64,000 nt of DNA from an uncultured Sphingomonadaceae bacterium (GCA_947499975.1 CANMQE010000002.1:434001-498000), one strand, 5' to 3'; counted from the first letter of the stretch, positions 15,170 to 23,909 are shown. Translations and numbers: made by a program. The notes: a model not told the origin generated them from the letters alone.

Positions 15170-15880
15170 TCACCAGCCCCATGCCGGCGGCGCTTCGTCC
15201 ACCGGATCGCTGGCGTCGAACTCCACGCGGAACAGGCGCGTCGGGTCATTCCGGCGGGTGAGCTGATAGGCGAAAGTTGCGCCCGCTTCGCCTTCCGGCT
15301 CCACCTCCATCCGCCAGACATTGGTGAGGGAGACGTTCAGCCCCTCCCGCTCGAACATGGCGATGGAATAGGCGTCCACGGGGAAATCCTGCACCCGCGC
15401 CGTTCCGGCTGACAGCGTGTCACCGCCATATTGCGTTACCGCGTCCTCGCTGCCGTCCTCGTGGCGGTGGTCGTGTTTCAGGCGCAGGCCGTCTCCGGTG
15501 CGCGTCACCACCCAGGTGCGGCTGCGATCATACGTTTCTTGTCGTCCTACCGCTTCGCTACTTGAGGGCGCGCCGGGCGCGCTGGCGTCCTCCACCTGAA
15601 AGGCAATGGCGATGCGCGTGTCGCTGCACTCCGCCCAGTGTGCCAGCATGGTCCTGCCGACGAAATCCGCGTCCCGCTCGTCCGAACTGGCCAGCGCGCC
15701 TTTGTAGGTGTTGCCGCAGTGGCTGGAGAGATTGTCCCAGAACGCCTCCTGCGCAGCGGGCAGGGCAGGCGCGTCCGGCGTGCTGGCACAGGCGGACAGC
15801 AGGGCAGGGGCAAAAATGACGGAGCCTATGAGGGCGGATCGGAGGAAGGCGGGGGCGAAGCGGGGGGAAGCTGTGTGCAT
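15170..15880 (-). CDS. Putative lipoprotein, 236 aa
   Basis: Signal sequence ending in the lipobox LLSAC (Cys about residue 31) followed by ASTPD predicts an acylated envelope protein. The mature protein contains AFWDNLSSHCGNTYKGAL and HWAECSDTRIAIAFQV, a Cys pair that may be bridged, then a beta-rich region (TWVVTRTGDGLRLKHDHRHE) that suggests a lipocalin-like or similar barrel; this is inference. The ATG at 15880 has AGGA about eight bases upstream; the frame is open far upstream, but without signal-like sequence or similarity. Confidence 0.82.
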   Translation of the reverse strand: MHTASPRFAPAFLRSALIGSVIFAPALLSACASTPDAPALPAAQEAFWDNLSSHCGNTYKGALASSDERDADFVGRTMLAHWAECSDTRIAIAFQVEDASAPGAPSSSEAVGRQETYDRSRTWVVTRTGDGLRLKHDHRHEDGSEDAVTQYGGDTLSAGTARVQDFPVDAYSIAMFEREGLNVSLTNVWRMEVEPEGEAGATFAYQLTRRNDPTRLFRVEFDASDPVDEAPPAWGW

Positions 15881-16103
15881 CGACGCATCCTGCCCCACCG
15901 ATGCGTCATCCGCCACCGATTTCCTGAAAGATCGGCTGCCTGCCCCGCAAACTTGACGCAGGACAAGGACGGCAGCGTGCAACGTCCTACACTGGCTGCA
16001 GGAAAGCGCCCTTGAGGGAGAAAGCCCTTGCCCGGCGCCCGCCTGCGGATGCAGACTGGTTGATGAAGACTGGCAGCGACCAAACAAAGGAGACACGGAA
16101 ATC

Positions 16104-16388
16104 ATGCGTATCACCAAATTTGCAGGCAGGACGGCACCCGGCGCATTCATGCTGGGCGCGGCACTGGCGCTCTCCGCATGCGGCGGGGCAGAGCCGGAGG
16201 AGCAGGAATACGAAGTCGGCGCGGAAGATCTGTCGGGCGGTGAATTCACCACGCGCGATCCGGCAGAGCCTGCCGTTCCGGTAGACATTCCCGAAACCGA
16301 GATGACCATGGCGAGTGACGAGGAAATCGCCGCCGCCGATGCGGAGGACGCGGTGGAGGAAGATACCGCGATGGAACCCGCCGAGTAG
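16104..16388 (+). CDS. Small acidic lipoprotein
   Basis: A 94-residue lipoprotein with signal peptide ending LALSAC-GG (Cys about residue 26). The mature part is strongly acidic and Pro/Ala-rich (EPEEQEYEVGAEDLSGGE, then IAAADAEDAVEEDTAMEPAE), probably disordered. AGGAG lies ten bases before the ATG. It is divergent from the 15170-15880 lipoprotein gene. It resembles the acidic lipoprotein at 5817 in composition, not in sequence. Confidence 0.78.
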   Translation: MRITKFAGRTAPGAFMLGAALALSACGGAEPEEQEYEVGAEDLSGGEFTTRDPAEPAVPVDIPETEMTMASDEEIAAADAEDAVEEDTAMEPAE

Positions 16389-16423
16389 GCTTTTCGAAGG
16401 CTCCGGCCCGATTTCCCTTGAAA

Positions 16424-16465
16424 CCGGCCCGCATGATACATACTCTCATTCATGCGGACCGGGCC
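16424..16465. repeat. Imperfect inverted repeat
   Basis: GGCCCGCATGA and TCATGCGGACCGGGCC pair with a small bulge around a 13-base A/T-rich loop. It lies about 35 bases after the acidic lipoprotein stop and lacks a T run, so it may be a weak terminator or an mRNA-stabilising hairpin. Confidence 0.45.
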
Positions 16466-16633
16466 CCTCTGGCGAGTGCTCATTTGCCCTCGTGATGTCG
16501 GACCGCATCGGACAACCGATGCGTGTTTGACGGATGGCCAGGCCTCCAAATCCAGACACCACCGGCCAGAAACCTCTGGCAAGACACGCAACGGCGGTCC
16601 GATCACCCTAAACCCCAATTGGGAGATCGAAGG

Positions 16634-16807
16634 ATGAAGGCCCGTTTTTACAAGCTCACTGAGCTTCACCAGAAGTTGGATGCAGCGATCCGGCGCGAAA
16701 TCAGACGCCGCTCGCCAGACCAGTTCAAGGTAATGACCTTGAAGCGGCGAAAGCTGCGCGTGAAGGACATGCTCTCCCGCCTGACAGCGGGCGCCATGCG
16801 CGCCTGA
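16634..16807 (+). CDS. YdcH/DUF465 family protein
   Basis: A 57-residue, basic, all-helical protein. The layout LHQKLDAAIRREIRRRSPD, then VMTLKRRKLRVKDMLSRL matches the DUF465/YdcH family (helical hairpin with LK+-+-L-+KD). The family has no firm function. GGGAGATCGAAGG lies just upstream of the ATG at 16634; the frame extends upstream without similarity. It precedes nhaA by 168 bases on the same strand. Confidence 0.85.
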   Translation: MKARFYKLTELHQKLDAAIRREIRRRSPDQFKVMTLKRRKLRVKDMLSRLTAGAMRA

Positions 16808-16975
16808 TCGATGCGCGCCGCGAGGGGTGGGTGGAGGCGTTGCCTTCCCTTCCGACCTCTGCACTCCGCCTGTCCCTCGCACCCTCAGATCGGGCGAGAT
16901 CGGGCCCTTGCCCTTACCAGCGCGCCCCACCCGTTTCCCAAAGCCCACCGGCCCTCAGCAACCGGAGCATGATCG

Positions 16976-18217
16976 ATGATCTCAGTGAACCCCGTAAAGC
17001 CAGTGATCAGGGCCGTCGCACCCCCCTTGCGCGACTTCATGCAGAAGGAAAGCGCGGGCGGCATTACCCTGATCGTGGCCGCCGCCCTGGCACTGGTGAT
17101 CGCCAACTCCCCCTTTGCCGCCAGCTATTTCGACATGCTGGATGTGCCGGTCGTGGCAGGCATCGGATCGGGTGTGATCGACAAGTCCCTGCTGCTGTGG
17201 ATCAACGACGGATTGATGGCGGTGTTCTTCTTCCTGGTGGGCCTGGAAGTGAAGCGCGAAGCGCTCGTGGGCCAGCTCAACAGCTGGAACAAGGCCTCCC
17301 TGCCGTTGATGGCGGCGATCGGCGGGATGGCGATGCCCGCAGCTATCTTCATCGCGTTCAACCTTTCCGCACCTCAGAACCTTGGCGGTTGGGCCATTCC
17401 CGCTGCGACGGATATCGCCTTCGCGCTGGGTATACTGATGCTGCTCGGGCCGCGTGTGCCGGTGGCGCTGAAGGCGCTGCTGCTGGCGATCGCGGTGATC
17501 GACGATATCGGCGCCATCACCATCATCGCCCTGTTCTATACCGCGGAAACCGACGTCAACATGCTCCTTGGCGCGGCTGTCACGGTGGCGCTGCTCGGTG
17601 GATTTGGCCGGGCAAAGGTTGCTTCCACCATCCCCTACATCCTGCTGGGCGTGGTGCTGTGGGTGTTCGTGCTGAAATCGGGCGTCCACGCCACGCTGGC
17701 CGGCGTTGCCGCCGCCATGTGCGTACCCATCGCGGCGAGTGGAGAGGACGGCGAGGTCAACCTGCTGGAGCGGATGGAGCACGCGCTGCATCCCTGGGTC
17801 GCTTTCCTCGTGATCCCCATCTTCGGCTTTGCCAATGCCGGCGTGTCGCTATCGGGCGTTGGCCTAGATACGCTGTTCGCGCCACTGCCGCTGGGCATTG
17901 CCGCAGGCCTGCTGATAGGCAAGCAGCTGGGTATCGTGGGCTTTGCCTGGGCGGCGGTGAAGGCGGGTATCGCCACACTTCCCGAAGGCGTGAGCTGGCG
18001 GCAGATCCACGCGCTGTCCTTGCTGGCGGCGATCGGCTTCACCATGAGCCTGTTTATCGGCAATCTCGCCTTCGCCGATCCGGCGCAGGTGGATGCGGTA
18101 AAGATCGGCGTGCTGGCAGGATCGCTGGTGGCGGCAGTCTCGGGCTATCTGCTGCTGAAGATGACGCTGCCGGAACCCGAAACGCAAGCGGCCAAGACGG
18201 ATACGCTAACGGCCTGA
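16976..18217 (+). CDS. nhaA: Na+/H+ antiporter NhaA
   Basis: Inner-membrane electrogenic antiporter that exports Na+ (or Li+) in exchange for protons, important for pH and salt homeostasis. Twelve hydrophobic segments are visible; the ion-binding Asp pair is in AVIDDIGAI and the helix IV assembly motif in AATDIAFALG. The N terminus FMQKESAGGITLIVAAALAL and the loop LVGLEVKREALVGQLN are family signatures. At 413 residues it is slightly longer than E. coli NhaA. The start at 16976 lies shortly after CAACCGGAGC. Confidence 0.95.
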   Translation: MISVNPVKPVIRAVAPPLRDFMQKESAGGITLIVAAALALVIANSPFAASYFDMLDVPVVAGIGSGVIDKSLLLWINDGLMAVFFFLVGLEVKREALVGQLNSWNKASLPLMAAIGGMAMPAAIFIAFNLSAPQNLGGWAIPAATDIAFALGILMLLGPRVPVALKALLLAIAVIDDIGAITIIALFYTAETDVNMLLGAAVTVALLGGFGRAKVASTIPYILLGVVLWVFVLKSGVHATLAGVAAAMCVPIAASGEDGEVNLLERMEHALHPWVAFLVIPIFGFANAGVSLSGVGLDTLFAPLPLGIAAGLLIGKQLGIVGFAWAAVKAGIATLPEGVSWRQIHALSLLAAIGFTMSLFIGNLAFADPAQVDAVKIGVLAGSLVAAVSGYLLLKMTLPEPETQAAKTDTLTA

Positions 18218-18245
18218 TCCGACTCGGTCACGGGGCTGCCGGACG

Positions 18246-18389
18246 TCAGCTGCGAGGGTGAGCGCGGCGGTCCTTGCCGCTGCGGCGTTCGCCCTCCCGG
18301 CGATCGGGGAAGTCGATTGCCACCTGTTCGCGCCGACGGTCTGCAATGCGGCGATCGCCCGCGCCCTGTTCCACTAAGCCGTCCGCCAT
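18246..18389 (-). CDS. Possible 47-aa Arg/Asp-repeat protein
   Basis: ATG 18389 follows AGAGGGGGAAC and opens a complete 47-residue frame: MADGLVEQGAGDRRIADRRR, then EQVAIDFPDRREGERRSGKD. The repeated (D/E)RR pattern (DRRIADRRR, DRREGERRSGKDRR) is reminiscent of the RR-x-x-DRR linker segments seen near PilZ domains. It lies convergent to nhaA. Coding potential rests on the ribosome binding site and the regular repeat; function unknown. Confidence 0.5.
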   Translation of the reverse strand: MADGLVEQGAGDRRIADRRREQVAIDFPDRREGERRSGKDRRAHPRS

Positions 18390-18491
18390 TGCAGTTCCCC
18401 CTCTGTCACCGGAAACGCATTCCGGACCAATGCCTATTGGTCTGGCAGGATATCGTTATCAAACCTTGAACCCCGCCAGGCGATGACATCC

Positions 18492-18517
18492 GGAACCTTG
18501 GGCGGCATCGCCGTGTT
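18492..18517 (+). promoter_or_regulatory. EcfG-type general-stress promoter
   Basis: GGAAC (18492-18496), a 17-base spacer and TGTT (18514-18517) match the EcfG consensus with one -10 difference. It lies 33 bases before the ATG of the 92-residue membrane protein. Confidence 0.6.
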
Positions 18518-18549
18518 CTTGGCCTGTATAGAAACGGAGAAACACCGAG

Positions 18550-18828
18550 ATGGCCGAATCTAAATCTAACAAGACCTTATGGTACATCGTGCTGGCGTTG
18601 CTGGCCGTGGTGGCACTGATCTTCATCCTCAATCCCCTGCGCGGCGAAGACGAAGCGCAGATGGAAGCCGTGGCTGACGAGGCATCGATCGATCGCGACG
18701 ACACCTTGCAGGATTACCCCGTGGAGGCAGAGCCGTACGGTGCCGAGGGCGAAGTGCAGCTGGATGTGCCCGAGGGCGAGGAAACGGGCGATCTGGGTGA
18801 AGAGCAACTGGTCGACCCCGCGCAGTAG
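18550..18828 (+). CDS. Single-span membrane protein with acidic tail, 92 aa
   Basis: Residues 9-30 (TLWYIVLALLAVVALIFILN) form one membrane helix. The rest is strongly acidic (EDEAQMEAVADEASIDRDD, then EVQLDVPEGEETGDLGEEQL) and probably disordered. With Lys before the helix, the acidic part should face the periplasm. The architecture resembles the 14229 protein without its globular domain. An EcfG-type promoter directly upstream suggests stress induction. Confidence 0.78.
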   Translation: MAESKSNKTLWYIVLALLAVVALIFILNPLRGEDEAQMEAVADEASIDRDDTLQDYPVEAEPYGAEGEVQLDVPEGEETGDLGEEQLVDPAQ

Positions 18829-18875
18829 TAATGCTGCGGGATAGCGCCTGCCGAAACAGCTATGGCGGGGGTGGA

Positions 18876-19466
18876 TCAGGACCGTATCCGGTCCGCCCCG
18901 CACCAGCTGCCCTTGCCGATGCCCCAGTCATCGGCCCAGCCCGCACCCCAGTAATCGCCCTGCGCCAGCCGCGCATCGATCATGTGGCTCGCCAAAAGCT
19001 GGGTACCTGACGCAGAAATCCGCCGGGCCGCGCGCAGTTCGCGCCCGTATCTGTCTCTTGGCGGATCGCCTCCTCCATCGAGCTGGAACGGGCCGAGCGC
19101 CAGCCAGCGGACCAGTTCAGCCTGCGCCTGCCGTGCGGCAGCGCTTTCCGCCGGGCATTCCCCATCCATCTCCGGCGCGTCGTAACCCGTGAGACGGATG
19201 CGCCTTTCGCCGATGCGGATCGTGTCGCCATCCACCACGCAGTTTTTCGCATAACCGGGCGCGGAACATAGTGGGAAGGCGAGGGACACCTCCTGCGGCT
19301 GTGCAAACCGCAGATAGCCGCTGAACCGGCCCATCGTCGCCACCGCCAGCGCCAGCACGATCAGCACGAGCCACGGGCGAAAGCGTGCCAGCATCGTGCG
19401 CGCTGGCCTGCGCCTTGACGGTTTCGACCTGCGGCGAAAGGGAACGACCCGGCCCAGCGCCTTCAA
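18876..19466 (-). CDS. Membrane-anchored thermonuclease (SNase-like) protein
   Basis: A Staphylococcal-nuclease-fold protein. Core motifs are VVDGDTIRIGERRIRLTGYDAPE (catalytic Asp, Arg and Glu region) and DRYGRELRAARR (the second catalytic Arg). A positive N terminus (RRRSKPSRRRPARTM) precedes one helix (LVLIVLALAVATM), so the nuclease probably faces the periplasm while anchored. TTG 19466 overlaps the ppk2 stop and would couple translation; ATG 19394 is an equally possible start that would still keep the helix. It is co-transcribed with ppk2. Confidence 0.85.
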   Translation of the reverse strand: MKALGRVVPFRRRSKPSRRRPARTMLARFRPWLVLIVLALAVATMGRFSGYLRFAQPQEVSLAFPLCSAPGYAKNCVVDGDTIRIGERRIRLTGYDAPEMDGECPAESAAARQAQAELVRWLALGPFQLDGGGDPPRDRYGRELRAARRISASGTQLLASHMIDARLAQGDYWGAGWADDWGIGKGSWCGADRIRS

Positions 19467-20236
19467 TCCTCCAGCGGGTAGGGCGCGATAGGCTTGATCA
19501 GGTCGAAATCTTCCTCCAGCGGTGCGTGGCCAAGCCGGGGCCAGTCGATCTCATCGTGAGGGACGTGGGAATCGGGCAGGCGATCCAGCAGGTCGCGGAT
19601 CAGCGTGAGGCGGCCATGCTTCTGATCGTTGTAATCCACCACCGTCCACGGCGCGTGATCGGTGTGGGTGGCGGCAAACATCGTCTCGCGCGCCTTGCTG
19701 TATTCATCGTACAGGGTGCGCGCCTTCACATCGATGGGCGACAGTTTCCAGCGTTTCAGCGGATCTTCCAGCCTCTCGGCAAAGCGTTCTTCCTGCATTT
19801 CCTGGCTGGTGGAGAGCCAGTATTTGAACAGGCGGATGCCATCGTCCACCAGCAATTGCTCGAACTTGGGCACCTCGCGCAGGAATTTTTTCACCTGCTC
19901 GCCCGTAGCAAAGCCCATCACCTTTTCCACGCCAGCGCGGTTGTACCAGCTGCGATCAAACAGCACGATCTCGCCCGCTGCGGGCAAATGCGGGACATAG
20001 CGCTGGAAATACCACTGCGTCTGCTCGACATCGCTGGGCTTGGGCAGGGCCACCACGCGGCACTGGCGTGGATTGATGCGCTGGCTGATCGCCCGGATCG
20101 TGCCGCCCTTGCCGGCGGTGTCGCGCCCTTCCAGCAGCACGCAGATGCGTTCGCCATGCACCTTTGCCCAGCGCGCCATGCGCACCAGTTCGTGCTCGAG
20201 CGGTTCGAGGAGCTTTTCGTATTGCTTGCGTTTCAT
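19463..20236 (-). CDS. ppk2: Polyphosphate kinase 2
   Basis: Transfers phosphate between polyphosphate and nucleoside diphosphates. Walker A is EGRDTAGKGG (about residues 36-45) and Walker B FDRSWYNRAG (about 98-107); the lid region follows (EVPKFEQLLVDDGIRLFKYW, STSQEMQEERF). At 257 residues it is a single-domain class I-type enzyme. The start at 20236 begins the family sequence MKRKQYEKLLEPLEHELVR; upstream residues show no similarity. The downstream nuclease start overlaps its stop. Confidence 0.93.
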   Translation of the reverse strand: MKRKQYEKLLEPLEHELVRMARWAKVHGERICVLLEGRDTAGKGGTIRAISQRINPRQCRVVALPKPSDVEQTQWYFQRYVPHLPAAGEIVLFDRSWYNRAGVEKVMGFATGEQVKKFLREVPKFEQLLVDDGIRLFKYWLSTSQEMQEERFAERLEDPLKRWKLSPIDVKARTLYDEYSKARETMFAATHTDHAPWTVVDYNDQKHGRLTLIRDLLDRLPDSHVPHDEIDWPRLGHAPLEEDFDLIKPIAPYPLED

Positions 20237-20318
20237 GGCTTGCACCTGTCCCACCAAGCGCGCGCGCCTGCAAGACGCTATTGGCGTTGGCACCCGCGCG
20301 GGCTAAGCGGGGCGCGAC

Positions 20319-21230
20319 ATGACCAATACGAATGACAACAGGATGCTGGCCAAGGCCGAGACGCTGATCGAGGCGCTGCCCTATTTCCAGCGCTACGCGG
20401 GGCGCAGCTTCGTGGTGAAATACGGCGGCCACGCCATGGGAGATCCGGAGGCGGCGCGCGATTTTGCCGAGGATATCGTGCTGCTGAAGGCCGTGGGCAT
20501 CAATCCGGTGGTGGTGCACGGCGGCGGCCCGCAGATCGGCGCCATGCTGAAGAAGCTGGGCGTCGAAAGCCAGTTTATCGACGGGCTTCGCGTCACCGAC
20601 AAGGAAACCGCGACCATCGCCGAAATGGTGCTGTCGGGCGCGATCAACAAGGAACTGGTCGGCTGGATCAACCAGGCGGGCGGCAAGGCCATCGGCATTT
20701 CCGGCAAGGACGGCAAGATGGTGCTGGCCGAGAAGGTGAACCGCACGGTGAAGGATCCCGACAGCCAGATCGAACAGGCGGTGGATCTGGGCTTTGTGGG
20801 GGAACCAAGCCATGTCGACACGACCATCCTGGAAACCGTAAGCAGTGCAGGCATGATTCCCATCATCGCCCCCATTGCCAGCGACAGCGCCGGCCACACC
20901 TACAACATCAACGCCGATACGATGGCGGGGGCCGTGGCAGCGGCACTGGGCGCGGCGCGCCTGTTCCTGCTGACGGACGTTGCCGGCGTGCTGGGCAAGG
21001 ACGGCAATCTCCTCACCGATCTCACCCCTGCCGATATTGCCCGGCTGCGCGAGGATGGCACCATCTCGGGCGGCATGATTCCCAAGCTGGAAACCTGCGT
21101 GCACGCGGTGCAGGGCGGCTGCGATGCGGCGGTCGTGCTGGACGGGCGCGTGCCCCATGCCATGCTGCTGGAATTCTTCACCAGTCGCGGTGCCGGCACG
21201 CTGGTCAGCGCGGAAGCGAACCCCGATTGA
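20319..21230 (+). CDS. argB: Acetylglutamate kinase
   Basis: Phosphorylates N-acetyl-L-glutamate in arginine biosynthesis. Amino-acid-kinase motifs are present: [23 protein letters not shown] (nucleotide/substrate glycine loop), [12 protein letters not shown] and the C-terminal [10 protein letters not shown] with [16 protein letters not shown]. At 303 residues it is full length. It is divergent from ppk2, with about 80 bases between them, and is followed by a YggT gene. Confidence 0.96.
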   Translation: MTNTNDNRMLAKAETLIEALPYFQRYAGRSFVVKYGGHAMGDPEAARDFAEDIVLLKAVGINPVVVHGGGPQIGAMLKKLGVESQFIDGLRVTDKETATIAEMVLSGAINKELVGWINQAGGKAIGISGKDGKMVLAEKVNRTVKDPDSQIEQAVDLGFVGEPSHVDTTILETVSSAGMIPIIAPIASDSAGHTYNINADTMAGAVAAALGAARLFLLTDVAGVLGKDGNLLTDLTPADIARLREDGTISGGMIPKLETCVHAVQGGCDAAVVLDGRVPHAMLLEFFTSRGAGTLVSAEANPD

Positions 21231-21303
21231 GTAGCGCTTGACCTGCGCTTGACGCGTATTACCTCAGTGATACACTTTTGAATGACCATTAGCGGAGAAC
21301 TTC

Positions 21304-21582
21304 GTGCTCGCCTTGATCCAGATTCTTTCGATGATTGCCCAGGCGATCGTTTTCCTGGTGATCATCCAGTTCATCATCGGCCTGCTGTTCTCCTTCAACG
21401 TGGTCAGCCCGCGCAACGATTTCCTGATGCAGGTCTACAACTCCATCAATTCGTTGCTCGATCCGCTGCTGCGGCCGATCAGAAACGTACTGCCCAGCAC
21501 CGGCGCGATCGATTTCAGCCCGCTGGTGCTGATCCTGGGGCTGAACGCGATCATCTACATCCTGGCCGACATCGCCACGTGA
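21304..21582 (+). CDS. YggT family membrane protein
   Basis: A 92-residue inner-membrane protein with two long helices around a loop containing SPRNDFLMQVYNSINSLLDPLLRPIRNVLP, the YggT hallmark. The family is linked to osmotic adaptation, cell division and FtsZ placement, but its mechanism is unsettled. The GTG at 21304 has GGAG seven bases upstream and is preferred over the internal ATG at 21331. Confidence 0.92.
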   Translation: MLALIQILSMIAQAIVFLVIIQFIIGLLFSFNVVSPRNDFLMQVYNSINSLLDPLLRPIRNVLPSTGAIDFSPLVLILGLNAIIYILADIAT

Positions 21583-21636
21583 TCGCGCCGTCGTTCAATC
21601 TTTGACAAAATGACCGGGCAAGAGCAGGGCGCGAAC

Positions 21637-22407
21637 ATGATTTCACGTGCTACGATTGCCCTTGCCATGCTGGCGACGCTCGCGGCCTGCGCCAGTCCGC
21701 AGCGCCAGCAGATGGAGCGTGAACGGCGCTCGGCGACCGCGTTTCTCGAACGGCAGGGCAGCATCGGCGATCCGGGCCGTGTTGCCGCAGCCGATTTCGC
21801 CTTCGCCAAGATGGCGCGCGAGGAAGGCCAGTGGACCGCGTTTCGCGAATATGCCGCCGATGATGCAGTGATCCACGGTCGCGGCGGGCTGGTGCCCGCA
21901 AAGCCGTGGCTGGCAACGCAGGAGGATCCTGAGCAGGCCGTGGCGTGGGGGCCGAACGAGGTATGGTCCAGCTGCGATGGCACGCTTGCCGCGACCCACG
22001 GCCGCTTTCAGGAGCCGGAAGGCCTCGTCGGCAGCTACGTCAGCGTGTGGGAATTGCAGAACGACAACAGTTACAAGTACACCTACGACCTCGGCACGCC
22101 GGACGATCCGCAGCCTGTGCCGCAGCCGCGCGAGGAAATTCCCGAAGGCGCGATCGTTGTGCCCGGCCTGACGGCTGTCAGGGGTATGGTGGCCGATTGC
22201 CCTGCGGCGGGCGAAAGCGCGCCGCTGCCGCCCTTGAAAATTTACGACGCCGGTGTTGCGAGCGACACCACGCGCTCTGCCGACGGGACGCTGGAATGGA
22301 CCTGGGTGCATGCTCCGGGCGATCTCCGCAGGGTCGAGGTAACATGGTGGCGCGATGGCGAATGGCGCGAAGCCGTCTCGCTCGTCGCTCCTGTTGTAGC
22401 GGAGTAA
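21637..22407 (+). CDS. Putative lipoprotein, 256 aa
   Basis: Signal MISRATIALAMLATLAAC ends in a lipobox with Cys18. The mature domain (RSATAFLERQGSIGDPGRVA, FREYAADDAVIHGRG, AVAWGPNEVWSSCDGTLAAT, GSYVSVWELQ) looks like a SnoaL/DUF4440-type cone fold (NTF2-like), usually a ligand-binding or scaffold domain. The start at 21637 gives a clean signal peptide; an ATG at 21610 would add nine polar residues before it. It is followed within five bases by marC and probably co-transcribed. Confidence 0.82.
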   Translation: MISRATIALAMLATLAACASPQRQQMERERRSATAFLERQGSIGDPGRVAAADFAFAKMAREEGQWTAFREYAADDAVIHGRGGLVPAKPWLATQEDPEQAVAWGPNEVWSSCDGTLAATHGRFQEPEGLVGSYVSVWELQNDNSYKYTYDLGTPDDPQPVPQPREEIPEGAIVVPGLTAVRGMVADCPAAGESAPLPPLKIYDAGVASDTTRSADGTLEWTWVHAPGDLRRVEVTWWRDGEWREAVSLVAPVVAE

Positions 22408-22411
22408 GCCG

Positions 22412-23032
22412 GTGGAGCAGCTTTTCATTTCCGCCTTCATCACCCTGTTTGTGGTGATCGACCCGCCGGGCTGTGCGCCGATCTATGCCGGGCTTACCAA
22501 GCAGGCCACCAATGCGGAGCGCCGCGCGATGGCGATCCGCGCCACGGTGGTGGCGCTTATCATCTTGCTGATCTTCGCGCTGTTCGGGGAAGACCTGCTG
22601 CGCGCGCTGCATATCGAACTCGATTCCTTCCGCATTGCAGGCGGCTTCATGCTGTTCTGGATCGCGTGGGAAATGGTGTTCGAAAAACGCACCCAGCGCC
22701 GGGAAGAACGCGCCGAACGCGCCACGCGAGAGCATGTGGAGGACGTGTCCATCTTCCCCATGGCCATGCCGATGCTGGCAGGGCCGGGCGCCATCGCCGC
22801 GATCATGCTTCTGATGAACGAGGCACAGGGCGTGGAGCAATCGCTGGTGGTGCTGGGCGCGCTGGTCGCGGTGCTGATCCTCACCATGCTGGCCCTGATC
22901 GCGGCAGGCCCGCTGATCAGGCTGCTGGGAGACCGCGTGGAAGCTGTCATCACCCGCCTGCTGGGCGTGCTGCTGGCGGCGCTTGCGGCGCAATACGTTA
23001 TCGACGGGCTGCGGGGTGCTTTCCTGGTTTAG
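22412..23032 (+). CDS. MarC family membrane protein
   Basis: A 206-residue protein with six predicted helices and the MarC signature sequence FITLFVVIDPPGCAPIYAGLT and MAMPMLAGPGAIAAIMLL. The family consists of inner-membrane proteins of unknown transport function; the name does not imply drug resistance. A charged loop (KRTQRREERAERATREH) lies between helices three and four. GTG 22412 is the start, with a GGAG site upstream, and it is close-coupled to the preceding lipoprotein gene. Confidence 0.92.
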   Translation: MEQLFISAFITLFVVIDPPGCAPIYAGLTKQATNAERRAMAIRATVVALIILLIFALFGEDLLRALHIELDSFRIAGGFMLFWIAWEMVFEKRTQRREERAERATREHVEDVSIFPMAMPMLAGPGAIAAIMLLMNEAQGVEQSLVVLGALVAVLILTMLALIAAGPLIRLLGDRVEAVITRLLGVLLAALAAQYVIDGLRGAFLV

Positions 23033-23065
23033 CCAGCAGATGCTGGGCCAGGGTTCCGCGTCTAT

Positions 23066-23298
23066 GTTTGTTTTTCGAAAGCGCCTCCGCGCAATCGTCC
23101 TCGCTAGATGCGCAGCAAGCTGCGCCCGCTGCGGGCGGCCGTTCGGCCTCGCGGTCCGCTAGTCGCGGACCGAACCCTTGCCGGCCACCATTGATCTCGC
23201 GGGACACGGTCGCGCCAGCGACCGCAAGCGCGACCGAGCCCGTGCGAGGAAAGCCAAGTGAGCGGACGCGAACGCCGGCGCTTGATGCAAAAACAAAC
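23066..23298. repeat. 230-bp intergenic element bounded by imperfect inverted repeats
   Basis: The ends GTTTGTTTTTCGAAAGCGCC (23066-23085) and GGCGCTTGATGCAAAAACAAAC (23277-23298) are imperfect inverted repeats. The interior is very GC-rich with further short palindromes (for example GCGGTCCGCTAGTCGCGGACCG). The right end overlaps the stop codon of the LON-domain gene. A 69-codon frame on the minus strand runs through it but resembles a translated repeat rather than a gene. No second copy was seen in the window. Confidence 0.5.
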
Positions 23299-23909
23299 TA
23301 CTGAAGGGTAACGTGCTCGTCGTCGGGGTCGCCCCGTCCGAAAAACTCCATCAGTTGCACCAGCAGGTCGCACCGTTCGCGCAGGTTGGGGGCTTCCAGC
23401 AGCGCCTGTTTTGCAGCGGCATCGAACGGCGCGATCTGGGAGACGCCGTTGATGAGGGAGACATCGTCGAGCCGCGCGACCGAATCCCAGTCGATCGCAT
23501 AACCCTGGCTGTCGGCGAACTTGCGCGATTCGTGCTCGAAACTGGCGCGTTCGCCGAGGGAGAGAAACTCCTGCTTCGGTTCCTCCATCAGCTCCGCCTC
23601 TACCTGCCGAAAAGGAGTCGTCACTTCCAGTTCGCGCAGGACGCGGAAACGCGATTCGCCCGTCAGCACGATGTTGTACCGACCGTCCTCGCTGGTCTCG
23701 ACATCCTCGATCTTGCCCATGCAGCCGATATCGTAGAGCGGGGCGCTTTCCATCGAATCGGCGGGCTGGATCATGCCGATCATCCTGTCACGCGCCAGCG
23801 CATCGCCCACCAGCGCGCGATAGCGCGGCTCGAATATGTGCAGCGGCAACTGCAATCCGGGAAACAGGATCGCCCCCGTCAGCGGGAAAATGGAAAGCTT
23901 TCGGCTCAT
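23298..23909 (-). CDS. LON peptidase substrate-binding domain protein
   Basis: A 203-residue stand-alone Lon N-terminal (LON-SB) domain protein: LSIFPLTGAILFPGLQLPLHIFEPRYRALV and MIGMIQP...YDIGCMGKIEDVE...GRYNIVLTGESRFRV are typical. No AAA or protease domain is attached, so it presumably binds substrates or unfolded segments. Its ATG overlaps the stop of the thioredoxin-TPR gene (ATGA). This pairing suggests a shared protein quality-control role; that is inference. Confidence 0.92.
   Translation of the reverse strand: MSRKLSIFPLTGAILFPGLQLPLHIFEPRYRALVGDALARDRMIGMIQPADSMESAPLYDIGCMGKIEDVETSEDGRYNIVLTGESRFRVLRELEVTTPFRQVEAELMEEPKQEFLSLGERASFEHESRKFADSQGYAIDWDSVARLDDVSLINGVSQIAPFDAAAKQALLEAPNLRERCDLLVQLMEFFGRGDPDDEHVTLQ

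Noticed and set aside
15881..16948. Upstream extension of the lipoprotein frame to 592 codons
   Set aside because: The extension lacks a signal peptide, overlaps another lipoprotein gene on the other strand and shows no protein-like pattern.
22998..23207. 69-codon minus-strand frame in the inverted-repeat element
   Set aside because: It looks like translated repeat (no ribosome binding site, low complexity).
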